Numbered from the stretch's first letter, positions 53,781 to 64,000 are shown. The stretch: 64,000 nt of DNA from Gautieria morchelliformis (GCA_015179125.1 WHVA01000111.1:186001-250000), one strand, 5' to 3'. Notes: generated from the sequence alone by a model not told the origin. Program-made: numbers and translations.

Positions 53781-55604
53781 GCTTGTATAGTGGTTCTATC
53801 TACCATGTCATCTATCTAGAAGTTTAGCCTGGAATGTACTTTCCTCTTTATCAGAACATGGGTGGATTATGTGTTTTTTTTTTCAATTGCTGTCTCAGCT
53901 GCCAATGGGGGCAGTTGCCATGGGAAACTTTGGTTAACTGTCAACAAGCTTCTGGGTGGCATGCCAGCCCCTTCCAGAGGGTTTGTGACCATATTCTGAT
54001 GCATTATTATGTCAAGCTCATCCACGATAACAAGGTATTAAAGCTCATCCAACGGATAATGCCAAGGTTTGCTGTCAAACATGTATGAAATTTTCAGCTT
54101 GCTCCGATGACTTGGCTTGGATTGCAAGAGTGAGTCTGTCTGGCCACTTGAAAGGCAAGGTCCACATGAAGAACACTCAACGCGTGGCACTGGAAAATCT
54201 GAAAAGGTTGCATGAGATGACTCGGATGTACCAATTGATCTGGCCTTAATAGGGAATGCCACTCAATCCTCGGCGACCCTGGGTTCTAAAGTGTCCGTAT
54301 CATGAAATTGACCTCGATGATATGATAGAAGTTTCAGTGGCATTGCGTGGGAGGGCACACCAGTTGGTCGCCACACTCAAATCATGCAAAAAAATACAAG
54401 CCAGCAGCAGCTGCACTCTTGGACTGCTGGGCTGAATCCCAGGTGATGTGCCCATTGTATGTTGTGCCAGTTTAGAATGTGACATGTCACCCCAGAATGA
54501 TCCCCTATCTTGCGAGCTCATTATCCTCGACGCTGTGTTGTTATAACTCTGCCCGATGAGACCCTTGTGTCATGACTTGTTTATTCTTGTATCCAGTTAC
54601 CCCCATTTTCCCTTCCATCCCTCCATCTCCATGTTCGCTCTGTTCGCTCTTCGCTGAATTCGCTGAATGACCATTCACTACTCGCATCATTCGCCAGTAG
54701 GCACACCATCAAACATGATTGACATCCTTTACCCAGCATGATGGTCCATCACTAGCCCTATCACCTTCCCAACTCAACCCCCTTTGAGTGTTCCTATGGC
54801 CAGGATGCATTCGTGGGATGTCTTACCGGTAGATCGTGTGGGATCAACCCAGCAGATCAAGAGCCCATGCAGGGTAACATGTATGCAGGTCTTGAGGCAT
54901 GTTTTCTTACATAGGTACCTTTGTCCTCTTTCCTCTCCATGGTTTCATGTTCCCACTCCTCCTTTCTTCTATTATATATGTGTTTCACCTATTTGTATCC
55001 TGACTGCGCACCCCTATCCAACCCTGACTCACGACAGCCTCTTTCCTATTTGCTGATATCATATGAGCATTCGGTATAAGTAGTTTACATTCGCATGTAT
55101 ATTCTGCAGGTCAATTATCATACGTCTATCTTGTGCAAAACCTGACCTCACTGTGACTATCATCTTAAGCTCTCTTCTATAGACTACTATCTTAGACCAG
55201 AGGAGGACTTGAGCACCACTGGTGAGTTTCCATACTTCACCTTCACTACTCTAGTCTTCAAACCATTGTTGGTGCCGTCGGCGAAGGGCTCTGAAGGGGT
55301 ACCTTCACCGGCAAAAGGATTGTTATTACTAGACAACCTTTCCGTGGGACCTTGCATGTTACATCATCAAGTATTGCAGGCTATTTCGCTTCGACTGTAG
55401 ACAGGGAAAGCTCCGTTTGAGCAGCCCCCTTTCCTTATAAAACTTTATTGGCTTAACATTGTTCGCTGAACTACACATCTTATTGCACAAGCTGTTTGGG
55501 CATTTGCTGTGTTCACTAATACACGATATTAATGCCTAAAATCCAATCTTGACAGTATAATTGAACTAACAGCTACAGTCAAAGCATTCTTCTATCTACT
55601 CATC
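53781..55604. other. Spacer with decayed coding-like pieces
   Basis: Short frames such as HYYVKLIHDNKVLKLIQRIM near 54000-54070 look protein-like but are interrupted. Two pyrimidine-rich blocks (54600-54660, 54900-54960) occur. No gene can be supported. Confidence 0.35.
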
Positions 55605-56373
55605 ATGCCATCTATGCAACAAGAACAACCAGTTGTCCATAGAACTTGCTCAACAGGCCTAGTTCCTACTCAAGTACCACTTCCAAGGCAAACAGCTTCC
55701 ACCTCATTTCCTTCACAAGACCCTACCGGAGATATCATCCCTTTCTCCCACTTGAGCGCTATGTCCGCATCTCGGCCTACACCACACCATCCAGTCCCCG
55801 AGCACACGTCACCACCCCATTTCGATGTTCAACGCCAACTAACTCCAGGTGAACAACACTTCTCACCTCACCACCCACTTTCAGCAAGCACCCCCATATC
55901 TGGTCACAGGCCCAGTGCTGATCTTTTATGCTGCCTAATGGCTCCTAATTCACCTGGCGATCGACCACAAAACCCCAGCAGTTTTCAACCACCTTATCCT
56001 TCCAGGCTCCCTTGGATTGTCAGTGCCTCAGGATCCCAATTACAATTAGCCTTCGCGCGACCCCATTTGCCACCAGCTTCACCAAGTCATACTCCGAATC
56101 CATTTCTCGATGTACACTACGCCCAACGTCCTCCATATATGCATCCTACACCAACTCTCAATACTGGGCACACTACCCCTGTACAAGCGGGATTTTGGGC
56201 TCACATGCCTGCTTTGCATGAATCTTCATCTCATTTACAGTACATCACTCTTTGCATTATTCACAGGCTCTTCACAGCCCTCACCATTCGGTACACAGCA
56301 ACGACCTTCGAGCCAATTCCCAACAAGGTCTTCCTCTCCAGGCGCCTTTAATGGATCAGGGACATCAGGCTGA
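55605..56373 (+). CDS. Pro/Ser/His-rich hypothetical protein
   Basis: Not recognised. An open frame of 248 codons from ATG at 55605 (MPSMQQEQPVVHR), low in complexity (Pro, Ser, His, Thr), with no membrane segment or known motif. A short intron near 56239-56267 could switch the end to the SSQPSPFGTQQRPSSQF frame ending at 56373. Composition alone cannot separate a disordered protein from chance. Confidence 0.35.
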
Positions 56374-56895
56374 CCCTGCACTTGGACAACATCATGGTGT
56401 CATCAACATACTCATAACTCTTTTAACCAGTGATCACACTGGTTAAACCATTATATAATTCCTTCTAAAATTCTGTAATAGTGTTTTCAATATTTTCTTG
56501 TTAAAGAGTGTGAACCTTAGACTTAAACAAAGTTCAACTGTGGAGCATTTATCACAACAGGCCAGAGACCAGGCCCCAGGAGGTACAGCCAGAGAGTGGG
56601 CTCCAGTAGATAGCCCTGTCACATAGATTAATCTTCATCACACCTTGCACTCCTATCCTCTGAGGAGGTTTACCGCTGTGAGCCCAAGGCTCTTCTCCCA
56701 TCATACCGAGAGCCACCTCTCCAACGCCCTGCTGAGAAGGGACAACAATGGGAAGCCATATGCATGGCTCGACCTACCATCGGTCAAAACTGCCCACCTG
56801 GGGGAGACATAATCCATGTTCATGGTCATGCAAGGGGATCTATGCCTGCTCCAGGTGCTGTGGAACATGGCCACCATGGTACTGGCCTCCCTGAG
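56374..56895. other. Spacer, possibly upstream part of the recombinase relic
   Basis: No intact frame. From about 56700 the sequence resembles interrupted coding sequence that leads into the recombinase fragment. Confidence 0.35.
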
Positions 56896-56898
56896 TGA

Positions 56899-57174
56899 CC
56901 CACTATTTTCCTGGAGGGACAACAAAAGGGATATCAGACCGATGATCAAGGCCTGTCTCACATCAACAGCATCCTTGGTGTCTCGGGCTGGGGAACGACA
57001 TTTGGCCACTCGTTCCAAATCAGCAGCACCTCCTTCTACCTAGCCCAAAGAGTGAGCCCAGAAGTGGTACACCTGGCCAGGTGGTGGAAATTGTTGGCAT
57101 ACAAGGCCTACATCTCAGCCTTCAAGCAGATCACATCAAGGCATCTGCGCATCCTGGATGAAATCCCGGTATAG
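56899..57174 (+). pseudogene. Tyrosine recombinase C-terminal relic
   Basis: Frame ...GLSHINSILGVSGWGTTFGH, then SFQISSTSFYLAQRVSPEVV, HLARWWKLLAYKAYISAFKQ and TSRHL, ending at TAG 57172. This matches the C-terminal box of tyrosine recombinases in fungal mobile elements (H-x-x-R, then helix, then [G/A]RW and the Y). The catalytic Arg of H-x-x-R is Gln here and a stop lies directly upstream (56896), so it is inactive. Whether it came from a Crypton, DIRS-like or other element cannot be told from this piece. Confidence 0.55.
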
Positions 57175-58234
57175 CTGTGCCTGGTTGCACGAGTGCCGCG
57201 GATGGCACAGCTATGGGTGAGCGGTGAGGCGACTCTGCTCCACGCAACGTTCACCTCACCTCAACCCAACCCCACAGCTCTCATCCCAACCTTGTGCAGT
57301 CGAAGCTGGAACCTCATACCTGCTGCCTGAACTCTCCAGAGACCTAGAAATCTCACCAGCATGATTCAATATAAGACACAAGCATAGTGGGGAAACACGT
57401 TCATTCATTGCACAACTGAGATGGAGCGCCAACACCATACCATGAGGTGAGAGCGCTGAACTCGGGGTGACAACGGTGGGTAAGAACCTTCCCGGAGTTC
57501 CAGGGCCATTGGTCTGACACCCTCAGCCTGCTTCTTCTTACTTCAATAAGGAGGCTGTTGATAGTACTCAAAGTCACCAAGCCTATGTAGTATGCGACCA
57601 TATGCTGCGACGACGAGAGCGAGTGGAATGAGCATACGAGTCCGCTGAGCGCAATATTTGGATCGGAGAACGGCAACGAAGTTCCATTGCCATCTGTTTT
57701 CTCAGTCGCGCATTTGCAGAGTGTTCCAGGATCTTGCATAAGTATTGCACGACCTAATAATGTCACTTGATATCCCATTTCGGTCGCCGACATCGCGCAT
57801 CTGTCCTGTGGAATGGGCAGACTGTCGAGAGCATTAGTAGCTCCCTACACACAAGCTCAAATTCTATCAACCAAGTCTTGTTTAGAAGCTATGAACCTGT
57901 AGATACTCAGAAAATTGTCCAAACCATGATACCTCCATTGTACATACCAGGAGGTCGTGACACTTCCCTAGCCGTTGGTGTGGCACGTGCACGGTGGCAC
58001 AGACAAGATTAATATGTTCGATAGACCAGAAGTATTTTTTTATTCTCGCTGTGATAAGCAACACCACCGAGTACATGTGCTTTATGTTTGCAGCCTCTAT
58101 GCTGATTGTACATAATATATATATGGACATACCATATGGCAGGGGTTCAATGCCCGTGTCGACTTCGCGCGTATTACTATACCTTGACCATTACATTAAG
58201 CCTCACAGGGTGTCAGAGTAGGCAGTCAACTGTC
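57175..58234. other. Spacer without supported gene
   Basis: A 130-codon minus-strand frame at 57401-57793 is open but unrecognised. AT-rich at 58085-58130. Nothing else is supported. Confidence 0.35.
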
Positions 58235-59153
58235 TCATAAATGCTTTGTATGTATATATACATGAATAAAGGAGTATTTTCTTGTGCGCAGTCGCTTGCT
58301 CCATGGGTTTGACACCTCCTCGAGTTCACTGTGCTCGCGCTTGGTCATGGTCTCTTGCATAATGACAACATCTTCAGGTGCCGGTCTGACGGTTCCAATG
58401 AGAGTCTCCCCTATTTCTGTGAAGCCATTGTCAGCTGATGTATCAGGGGTAGTTTCATCAGGTGCGAAGGCTTCAGCAGCGGGGTGCAACATTTCCTGCT
58501 GAGTGTTGTTAGCGCTTGGAGTCTCTGTTGCAGGGGTGACATATTGGGTTGATGAGGCTGAAGGTGTGGTGTCGATGCCAGCTGCTAAGGTCTCTTGACT
58601 TAGGGATGTCATAGGCATTGCGCAAAGCTCACCGTTGTACCTTTTGATATGCAACAGAAGTCTTCGGCGTGGCATATTCTCTGACAGGATCTCTGTCCCA
58701 GCAGGTGGTGGCAAGCGAGGAGGCTGCATAGCAGAAGAGAGAGGAGAAGGCACCAAAGGAGTAAGCAGCTCAGTAGAAGAGATGGGCAACGAAGACAACA
58801 GATGAGCAGGTGGCCCAGCAGAAGGCATGTGTGGGGAAGGTGACCGATGAACAGGCGGCTCAGGGGGTAAGATAGGAGCCGTTTCCATGGCTGTTTGAAC
58901 ATGATTATGGTTAAAACAAGGTGTCTGTGACAACACTGCGCATTAATTGAAGAAATTTACCCCATAGAACGTCACTGACCTCGAAGAATGGCCCTTCTTG
59001 AATCTGGACAGGAGATAGCTCAATGCTTGGGTCGGGAATGCGATGCGTATCTTCCAACTTGACCGCTGCTAGCACTGTTGTGAGTGTGCACTTGCTTATT
59101 GCGGCCCAAGCGAATTCATACAGTGTCTGATCGCGTAACTTAGAGTGCTGCAA
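58235..59153 (-). CDS. Hypothetical protein, Pro-rich, 5' end uncertain
   Basis: Not recognised. The upstream exon (QHSKLRDQTLYEFAWAAISK through QIQEGPFFE) ends at a GTCAGT donor. A 55-nt intron ending in ACAG joins it in frame to TPCFNHNHVQTAMETAPILP, followed by a Pro/Ser-rich region and a basic C-terminus (WSKRLRTRKY). Another intron (GTAAGT donor at 59210, acceptor at 59157) seems to precede this, but I found no ATG exon that keeps frame, so the start is open. The solo LTR at 59410 lies just upstream and may have separated the gene from its promoter. Confidence 0.4.
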
Positions 59154-59409
59154 AGGCTGAGAATCAAGTTTTGAGAAATCACTAATTTCCTTGCCAACTG
59201 GGTCACTTACCTAGGATCTGACAATTATGCTGAACTCTCCTGGTTTTACTGATTAGGAAGAGCATGCATATAGAGAATTCAACGCAGTGGCTGGGCAGCA
59301 GCTAAAACTCGGGACAGAAATGCCATGGCGGCGTGACAGTAACTCAACCGCAGCGTGACAGAATTAGAGTTGCTCAGGGACATAAATAGAATAGTGGCAC
59401 GGCCGAAAA

Positions 59410-59889
59410 TGTCAGGGGACACCCTGTTTTCCATTTCCAGTTCCGACACCACACCCAGTTCCGACTCCATTTCCGACTCCGCTTCCGGTTCCGATTCCAT
59501 CTCCGCATCCGCTTTCGGGAACGATTCCGCTTCTGGGAGAACTTCCACCAGTTCCGTTCGCCTTGCCAGTTCCACTCCAATTTCCGACTTCCGCCCCGGA
59601 ACAGTGTCGGAAATCAAGCGACTCGCATAATAGGTGGCATCAAGGGTCGATCAAGGGTCAGGGGGATGCAGGGTTGATGGCGGGTGCCAAGTGTTGTCCC
59701 TGGCTGCGCAGCGTAGTATAATACGGGCTCGCTGACATTGGGGGTCCTTAGACTTTTCTCTTTGGATTTCCCCTTGTCAGGTGAGAACCCCCTCTCTTGT
59801 ATGCTCTGTTCATTTATACATACTTTGGATTTCCCCTTGTCAGTTGTGTGGTAGTGTGATCTCCACGACTAGCCAGGGTTGCCCTTACA
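59410..59889 (+). repeat. Solo LTR (480 bp, plus orientation)
   Basis: TGTCAGGGGACACC...TTGCCCTTACA with a perfect duplication GAAAA (59405-59409 and 59890-59894). Almost identical to the LTRs of copy C. TATAATA at 59717-59723 and the predicted RNA start AGACTTTTCT at 59750-59759 are easiest to read here. Confidence 0.95.
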
Positions 59890-61074
59890 GAAAATGTATT
59901 ACAAAGGGACATCAAAGCAAATTTTCAGGGACACTAGGTGTAAAGTAAGGGGACACAAAAGGCATGTCAGGGACTGAAATGGAATATGAAATGACATTAT
60001 TCATTTCAGCATAAGTATTCATTCGGCCACGTGACTCACCATTCTGTCGCCGCTGTCGGTCACAGTAGCTTGAAGCTTGTGGATGCGGGAAGCTGGAAGC
60101 CGCGGCGGATCCCGTCTTTCACTTTCGTGGAAGCTCGACCATTTCGAAGACTCCTTCAGGAGTCGGGAAGCACTCAGTGACACGAGATTCATGACACTCT
60201 GGACTACTTGGCACCTGGTAAGTATCAAATCTACGCTTCCTCGTCATTGTTTATGCATAGCATAATAATGTCTCCTGGGAATGAGATTCTGTCTCTGCCA
60301 AACAGCCGCCTGTCGTCGAATATAACCCAGCCGTCTCAACATTAAGCCCCTACTCCCCAACACCACCAAAAAATCTGAACCTGGGCTCAATAGAAAGCTC
60401 TCACTGAGCACATTCCAGGAAAATTAATATTTTCATACTATCTTCAAAATTGATTCAGTTATAAGTATATCTTTGTCTTGTATAATGTTCTCACTCCCAT
60501 GTATACTACTTCTTGCATGCACACTTGCACTTTCACCAACTAAGAGCCTCTTATCAGACTTCTATTAAGCATACGACACGTATGGCTTTGTCCTTCTTGG
60601 CCATGTTTGTCATGGTACCTGCGTCATTCCTTCCCTCCTTCTTTTGCCTCTTTCTCGTTTCCCCCCCACTGACGTCGTGGGGGGTAGCATCCTCCCCATG
60701 GCTTCGCGAACCTCGCACGTACCGTCCGCTTTGGGAGCGGCTGAAGCTGACTGCAACCGTCGTTGCTCCCTCGTCCTGGCGTGTGTCCTCTTTCCTTTTT
60801 TTGCCTACCGCTGCTCCTTCCCACAACTTTCTTCCAGTGATCTCCTTTGCTCCTGTCTGACGGCGCCCACGTCCTGGCTTGCGTTTTCCTTCCTTTCTTT
60901 CGTCGCCCTCCTATTCTCCTCCTGTCTCTAATTTGCGTTGATGTCATATCCCCTTCATACTAACTTATAACTGCCTGCCTCTCCTCTTTTTCGCTGTCTC
61001 TTTCAAATGTCCGCCGTCACCTTGGCCGCTAATGTTTGTCTTCGAGGCGGTCATCGTCAGACGACGGCGCCCAC
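59890..61074. other. Sequence downstream of the second LTR family; no supported gene
   Basis: Begins with the solo-LTR duplication. From 61074 downwards (minus direction) the sequence starts GTGGGCGCCGTCGTC, which looks like a primer-binding site next to an LTR; the dodecamer GACGGCGCCCAC occurs at 61063-61074 and again at 60859-60870. Frames at 60513-60947 on both strands are compositional. Confidence 0.4.
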
Positions 61075-61287
61075 TGTAAAGATGTCTATCTTAAGCCTTA
61101 GGTCACAAGAGCACGACAGAACTTGACCAATGTGTGGTATTCTGATGCTACGTAGTGACAGTGTAAGGGTAAGATGTGATGGGGACCGCTAGCCGGTTCC
61201 CATGCATAAACTATACAGTGGGTCCCTAAGGGGCCCACTGGGATTGTGTAATAACTAATGTACATGTAGATACATGGGTTATTTACA
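61075..61287 (-). repeat. LTR of element E (213 bp)
   Basis: On the minus strand it begins TGTAAATAACCC and ends CATCTTTACA, giving 6-bp terminal inverted repeats TGTAAA/TTTACA. A polypurine tract (AGAGGGGGAGGG, 61288-61299) directly precedes it. Confidence 0.75.
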
Positions 61288-61323
61288 CCCTCCCCCTCTA
61301 TAGATAACTATAGGGGTTAACTA

Positions 61324-62445
61324 CTACTCATAGAGGTCGTCCATGAGGGAGTCCTCTAGAGTGGCCGATACGATGACATTGTCGTCATACGGGGCTGGAG
61401 GAGCACGTGACTCCTCCGGGGGCACCTCCGCGTCATCGGTGGTGACTGGGTGAGGCTGGTCGGCTTCACCACTAGTGGCAGTCTCTGCTTGGGTGCTGGG
61501 GCCCGTGTCCTTGCAGAGCATGGCCTCAACGGCCGGGTCCTCTGTTTGAGGAGGGGGCCGGAAGCGCGCCAGCTCTCGGTCGAGCTGGGCATGAGTGAGG
61601 GGTCGTGGCACAGCGGCCCTCACGTGGCTGGTCTCGATGACCTTTTGTTGGCCCTCACGGGTGGCGGCGCTGAATGCCGCGCCGGTGATGCTGCGTTGAA
61701 CGTAATGCTCAATGCGCGCCGCTCGCTCGCTCGTGACTCCCGCGTAGCAGGCCAACCATCTCGCGATCTCCGCGAGTGGGATGTCGGGGCCGGCTCGGCC
61801 CTCCACAGGAAATGGGCCCGTGATTGAGAGCCGCAGGGTGGTGCTCTGAGGTGTCAGCACTTCCCTGGCGTCGACAAGGCTTGACCATTGGTCTGTTGAG
61901 CCGAAGAGGTTGAGTAGCCTCGCCCTGAGCGGTGATGCGACCCCTTTGACCCAGGGCACGAGGGCCTTCAACCACATCCAGACGTCCATGTCGTCTAGGT
62001 TGAAGGTGCCGTCCGCGTTGTCACGGATGGCGGATGGGATCCCTTCAGGGTTGTGTATCCAACCCTTCAGGATGGCCGTGATGTCGTGCGGGGTGCCGCC
62101 CGCTATCACGAGACAATCCCTTTTGGGATTGTGAGCGCGTTGTTCGCGCTCGATGCGTTTGAATACGCCGATCATCTCGTGCGTACGCGCGAGCTGCGGT
62201 GTGTCTTTTGCCTGCGCTATGAGTTCGACGAAGCGTGGGTCGTCGAGCGGGCAGACGTCGTACCATTGAGTACGACGCTGTTGGGCCTTTCCTACCGGCC
62301 GTGGTAGGAGGCCCATCTCAGAGATCGGTGGGTCTCCGAGTGGTATGATCACTCCCTCCCCCGGGTAGGGAGGGTGAACTGTCCCCGCCGGTGGAGGCAG
62401 GGCCACGCCAGGCCCGATGTACTGGGCCTTGATCTGTGCTACCAC
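61324..62445 (-). CDS. Element E accessory ORF 2 (unknown)
   Basis: About 373 codons ending 36 bp before the LTR. Globular segments include AILKGWIHNPEGIPSAIRDN, MDVWMWLKALVPWVKGV and IARWLACYAGVTSERAARIE; the C-terminal 90 residues are acidic and Pro-rich. No ATG at its 5' end: it overlaps ORF 1 in the -1 frame, open for about 60 bases before the ORF 1 stop. It could be a frameshift or splice continuation of ORF 1, or the frame was broken by mutation. The family is not recognised; a capsid-like role is possible but not shown. Confidence 0.6.
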   Translation of the reverse strand: MVAQIKAQYIGPGVALPPPAGTVHPPYPGEGVIIPLGDPPISEMGLLPRPVGKAQQRRTQWYDVCPLDDPRFVELIAQAKDTPQLARTHEMIGVFKRIEREQRAHNPKRDCLVIAGGTPHDITAILKGWIHNPEGIPSAIRDNADGTFNLDDMDVWMWLKALVPWVKGVASPLRARLLNLFGSTDQWSSLVDAREVLTPQSTTLRLSITGPFPVEGRAGPDIPLAEIARWLACYAGVTSERAARIEHYVQRSITGAAFSAATREGQQKVIETSHVRAAVPRPLTHAQLDRELARFRPPPQTEDPAVEAMLCKDTGPSTQAETATSGEADQPHPVTTDDAEVPPEESRAPPAPYDDNVIVSATLEDSLMDDLYE

Positions 62446-63311
62446 TGCTGAAGGGCAGGGTCGTTGATGGTGTGCGACGGTGACGCCGCTAGGTAAGCGC
62501 TAATTGCGCTTTCCTTCGCAATGGCTAGCCCATTGACGGTGTGGGGGGAGCCGCACAATTTCTTGCGCTTTTTCTTTGGCTGTTCTGCCAGCCGCTGTGC
62601 CCGTTCGGGGTCGTACGTCTTCCAGACGGATGAGTCGGACTCCCATCCATCTGGGATGCTGTACACAGAGTCGGAAGGTGCACTCTGCCCTTCTGTTGTT
62701 GTTGTCGTCGGGGTCGGCGCCGACAATCGGGACGCTAGCCCCGATGTCGCGCGCACCGGCAACGGCGCCGTCGCGCGAGGCGAAGATGGCCCGGCCACTG
62801 GGGCCGTGGCTGGGTCATGTCGCGGCCTTTTTGAGGCAGCGTGGACCAGGGTAACCTGGAGCTGGGCTGCGCTCAGCTGTTGCTCCAGTTCCTTGATCCT
62901 TGCGCGCTCGGTTGCGAGCGCGTCGTCACGGTCCTCGACCGCGCGTTCCAGCTCCTTGACCTCCTTTTTAAGGTCATGGATGTCCCGGAGGGGCTCCTCC
63001 CGCGCGTCATGAGTGATGCCCCATGGGAGCCATCCCCAGGCTGCATCGACGGCGTCGCCAATGTCCTCATCCCGCAATTTGACCTTGCGGGTGCCGGTTG
63101 CGGCCCTAAGGTGTGCGGCGTAGTCTGCGCACGTTGAGCAATCGTCCGGGTGGACGATGGCGAGGGCGTCCTCCCAGCCCACGATCATCCAGTGCTCCTG
63201 ATCTATTGGAGCACGGAGAATGTCTGCGGCCCCTTGTCTCGGGGCCGATGTCCATGTTGTGGACGTAGACGGGTCAACATCCATCCCATCTTTGGGGGGC
63301 ATCATCTTCAT
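62439..63311 (-). CDS. Element E accessory ORF 1 (coiled coil)
   Basis: 290 codons from an ATG 87 bp after the pol stop. The N-terminal part includes HWMIVGWEDALAIVHPDDC. A long predicted coiled coil follows (DIHDLKKEVKELERAVEDRD, then ERARIKELEQQLSAAQLQ), then a Pro/Thr linker and a basic patch KKKRKKL that could be a nuclear localisation signal. No known domain was recognised. Its place between the chromodomain and the LTR is unusual. Confidence 0.65.
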   Translation of the reverse strand: MKMMPPKDGMDVDPSTSTTWTSAPRQGAADILRAPIDQEHWMIVGWEDALAIVHPDDCSTCADYAAHLRAATGTRKVKLRDEDIGDAVDAAWGWLPWGITHDAREEPLRDIHDLKKEVKELERAVEDRDDALATERARIKELEQQLSAAQLQVTLVHAASKRPRHDPATAPVAGPSSPRATAPLPVRATSGLASRLSAPTPTTTTTEGQSAPSDSVYSIPDGWESDSSVWKTYDPERAQRLAEQPKKKRKKLCGSPHTVNGLAIAKESAISAYLAASPSHTINDPALQQW

Positions 63312-63398
63312 GGGTAGATGATGGTGGTTGCTTCCAAGAAGCGATGCGCCCTCGGAGAGATCCGAGGTGAAAATTTAACCGTGCCGTGGCTGGCGCGT

Positions 63399-64000
63399 CT
63401 AGTGGCGTCTGGGGAGGTCGCGTGGCTTGCCCACCCCCCGAAGCTCTAGATAGCTATCTAGGGCTTCGAGGTCCTTGCAGGACGACATGGGTTCCCATGT
63501 CACGTCACCTAGGGTCCAACGGACCTGGAACTCCAGGTCCGTCGAGTTTATCCATCGATGTGCGATAATCTCGTCGACGAGCCACTCCTCGTCGTCATTT
63601 GCTCCGAAGTCATAAAATGACTTGGCCTCGCGATGAGGGAACAATTCATCGTTGTTAGCCTCGTATCGCCGCACGAGGCTTGAATGGAAGACCGGCAAAA
63701 TGCGATGGCTTTTCAGTTCGTCGGGAAGATCGAGGGTCACCGTCGAGGTGTCGTTGTGAGCCTCGACGATGCGGTACGGTCCGATGTACCGCGGGACTAG
63801 CTTTCTGGCTCTTCCTCTCGGGAGAGTTAGGTTTTGTGTCGAAAGGTAGATGCGGTCGTTGGCCGCGTACCTGTCGCTCGCCATACGTTTCTTATTTGCA
63901 TGAAACGTTTGCGTCACTCGATGCTCTATGATTGCATCGTGTGCCGCCATCAGGTTCCATTTAGCCTGATGTGCGAACCGGGCCACCCCCTTGAACGGGG
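63399..64000 (-). CDS. pol: Element E pol, C-terminal end (integrase GPY/F and chromodomain; partial)
   Basis: Open to the window edge, ending at 63399. Seen: FAHQAKWNLMAAHDAIIEHR, the GPY/F motif RYIGPYRIVE, LPVFHSSLVRRYEAN, then a chromodomain EEWLVDEIIAHRWI...LEFQVRWTLGDVTWEP ending LEALDSYLELRGV. These show a Tf1/sushi-type chromovirus integrase C-terminus. The upstream domains lie outside. Confidence 0.88.
   Translation of the reverse strand, partial: PFKGVARFAHQAKWNLMAAHDAIIEHRVTQTFHANKKRMASDRYAANDRIYLSTQNLTLPRGRARKLVPRYIGPYRIVEAHNDTSTVTLDLPDELKSHRILPVFHSSLVRRYEANNDELFPHREAKSFYDFGANDDEEWLVDEIIAHRWINSTDLEFQVRWTLGDVTWEPMSSCKDLEALDSYLELRGVGKPRDLPRRH

Larger units (their letters stand above)
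61075..64000 (-). mobile_element. Second chromodomain Ty3/gypsy element (E), 3' part
   Basis: Runs off the right edge. In element order: end of pol (GPY/F and chromodomain), two further ORFs, polypurine tract, LTR. Protein and LTR sequences are unrelated to copies A-C beyond family level. Confidence 0.8.

Noticed and set aside
60624..60947. 107-codon basic minus-strand ORF as a gag of a neighbouring element
   Set aside because: Arg/Lys/Gly-rich sequence arising from pyrimidine tracts; no zinc knuckle or capsid motif, and the opposite strand is equally open.
1..64000. CRISPR arrays, riboswitches, bacterial operons
   Set aside because: No regularly spaced short repeats; introns, tRNA promoters and gene families are eukaryotic.

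Overview
The window looks like a filamentous basidiomycete, probably an Agaricomycete. Nearly all introns are 45-60 nt, many genes are split into 5-12 small exons, genes are packed with divergent or convergent spacing, and the repeats are dominated by chromodomain Ty3/gypsy retrotransposons. All identifications come from reading the sequence; nothing was searched.

Layout. 1-7.5 kb: a queuosine-salvage (DUF2419/QNG1-type) gene on the minus strand cut by the window edge, tRNA-Gly(GCC), an integral peroxin with Pex24p and DysF regions, and a large Ser/Pro-rich protein with a Red1/ZFC3H1-type zinc finger. 8.0-23.7 kb is a repeat block: a Helitron-like 3' end, a solo LTR, and a retroelement (B) that was split first by a solo LTR and then by a complete younger element (A). 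25-27 kb: tRNA-Cys(GCA) and a GDSL/SGNH esterase. 28-34.3 kb: a taxilin gene with a SUMO-like domain embedded in it, convergent with UDP-N-acetylglucosamine pyrophosphorylase, then an NmrA-like oxidoreductase. 36.6-39.8 kb: a TatD/Scn1-type hydrolase and TRM5, divergent with 46 bp between start codons. 40.8-41.6 kb: an unrecognised two-exon gene. 42.1-51.7 kb: a CACTA-like DNA element with 44-bp terminal inverted repeats, interrupted by an intact retroelement copy (C). 51.8-59.9 kb: hypothetical genes, gene fragments, a tyrosine-recombinase relic and a further solo LTR. 61.1-64.0 kb: the 3' part of a second, unrelated chromodomain retroelement (E) carrying two ORFs between pol and its LTR.

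The main retroelement family has LTRs of about 450-504 bp, 5-bp target duplications, gag with a zinc knuckle, and pol in the order protease, RT, RNase H, integrase, GPY/F, chromodomain. Its sequence predicts Tf1-like self-priming: ten bases just inside the 5' LTR complement the RNA start predicted 33 nt downstream of the LTR TATA box. The pol frame terminates inside U3, so the LTR encodes a Ser-rich tail.

Host genes are housekeeping (tRNA modification, peroxisome/ER membrane, nuclear RNA decay, cell-wall precursor synthesis, vesicle traffic). They show no pathway clustering beyond shared or convergent intergenic regions.
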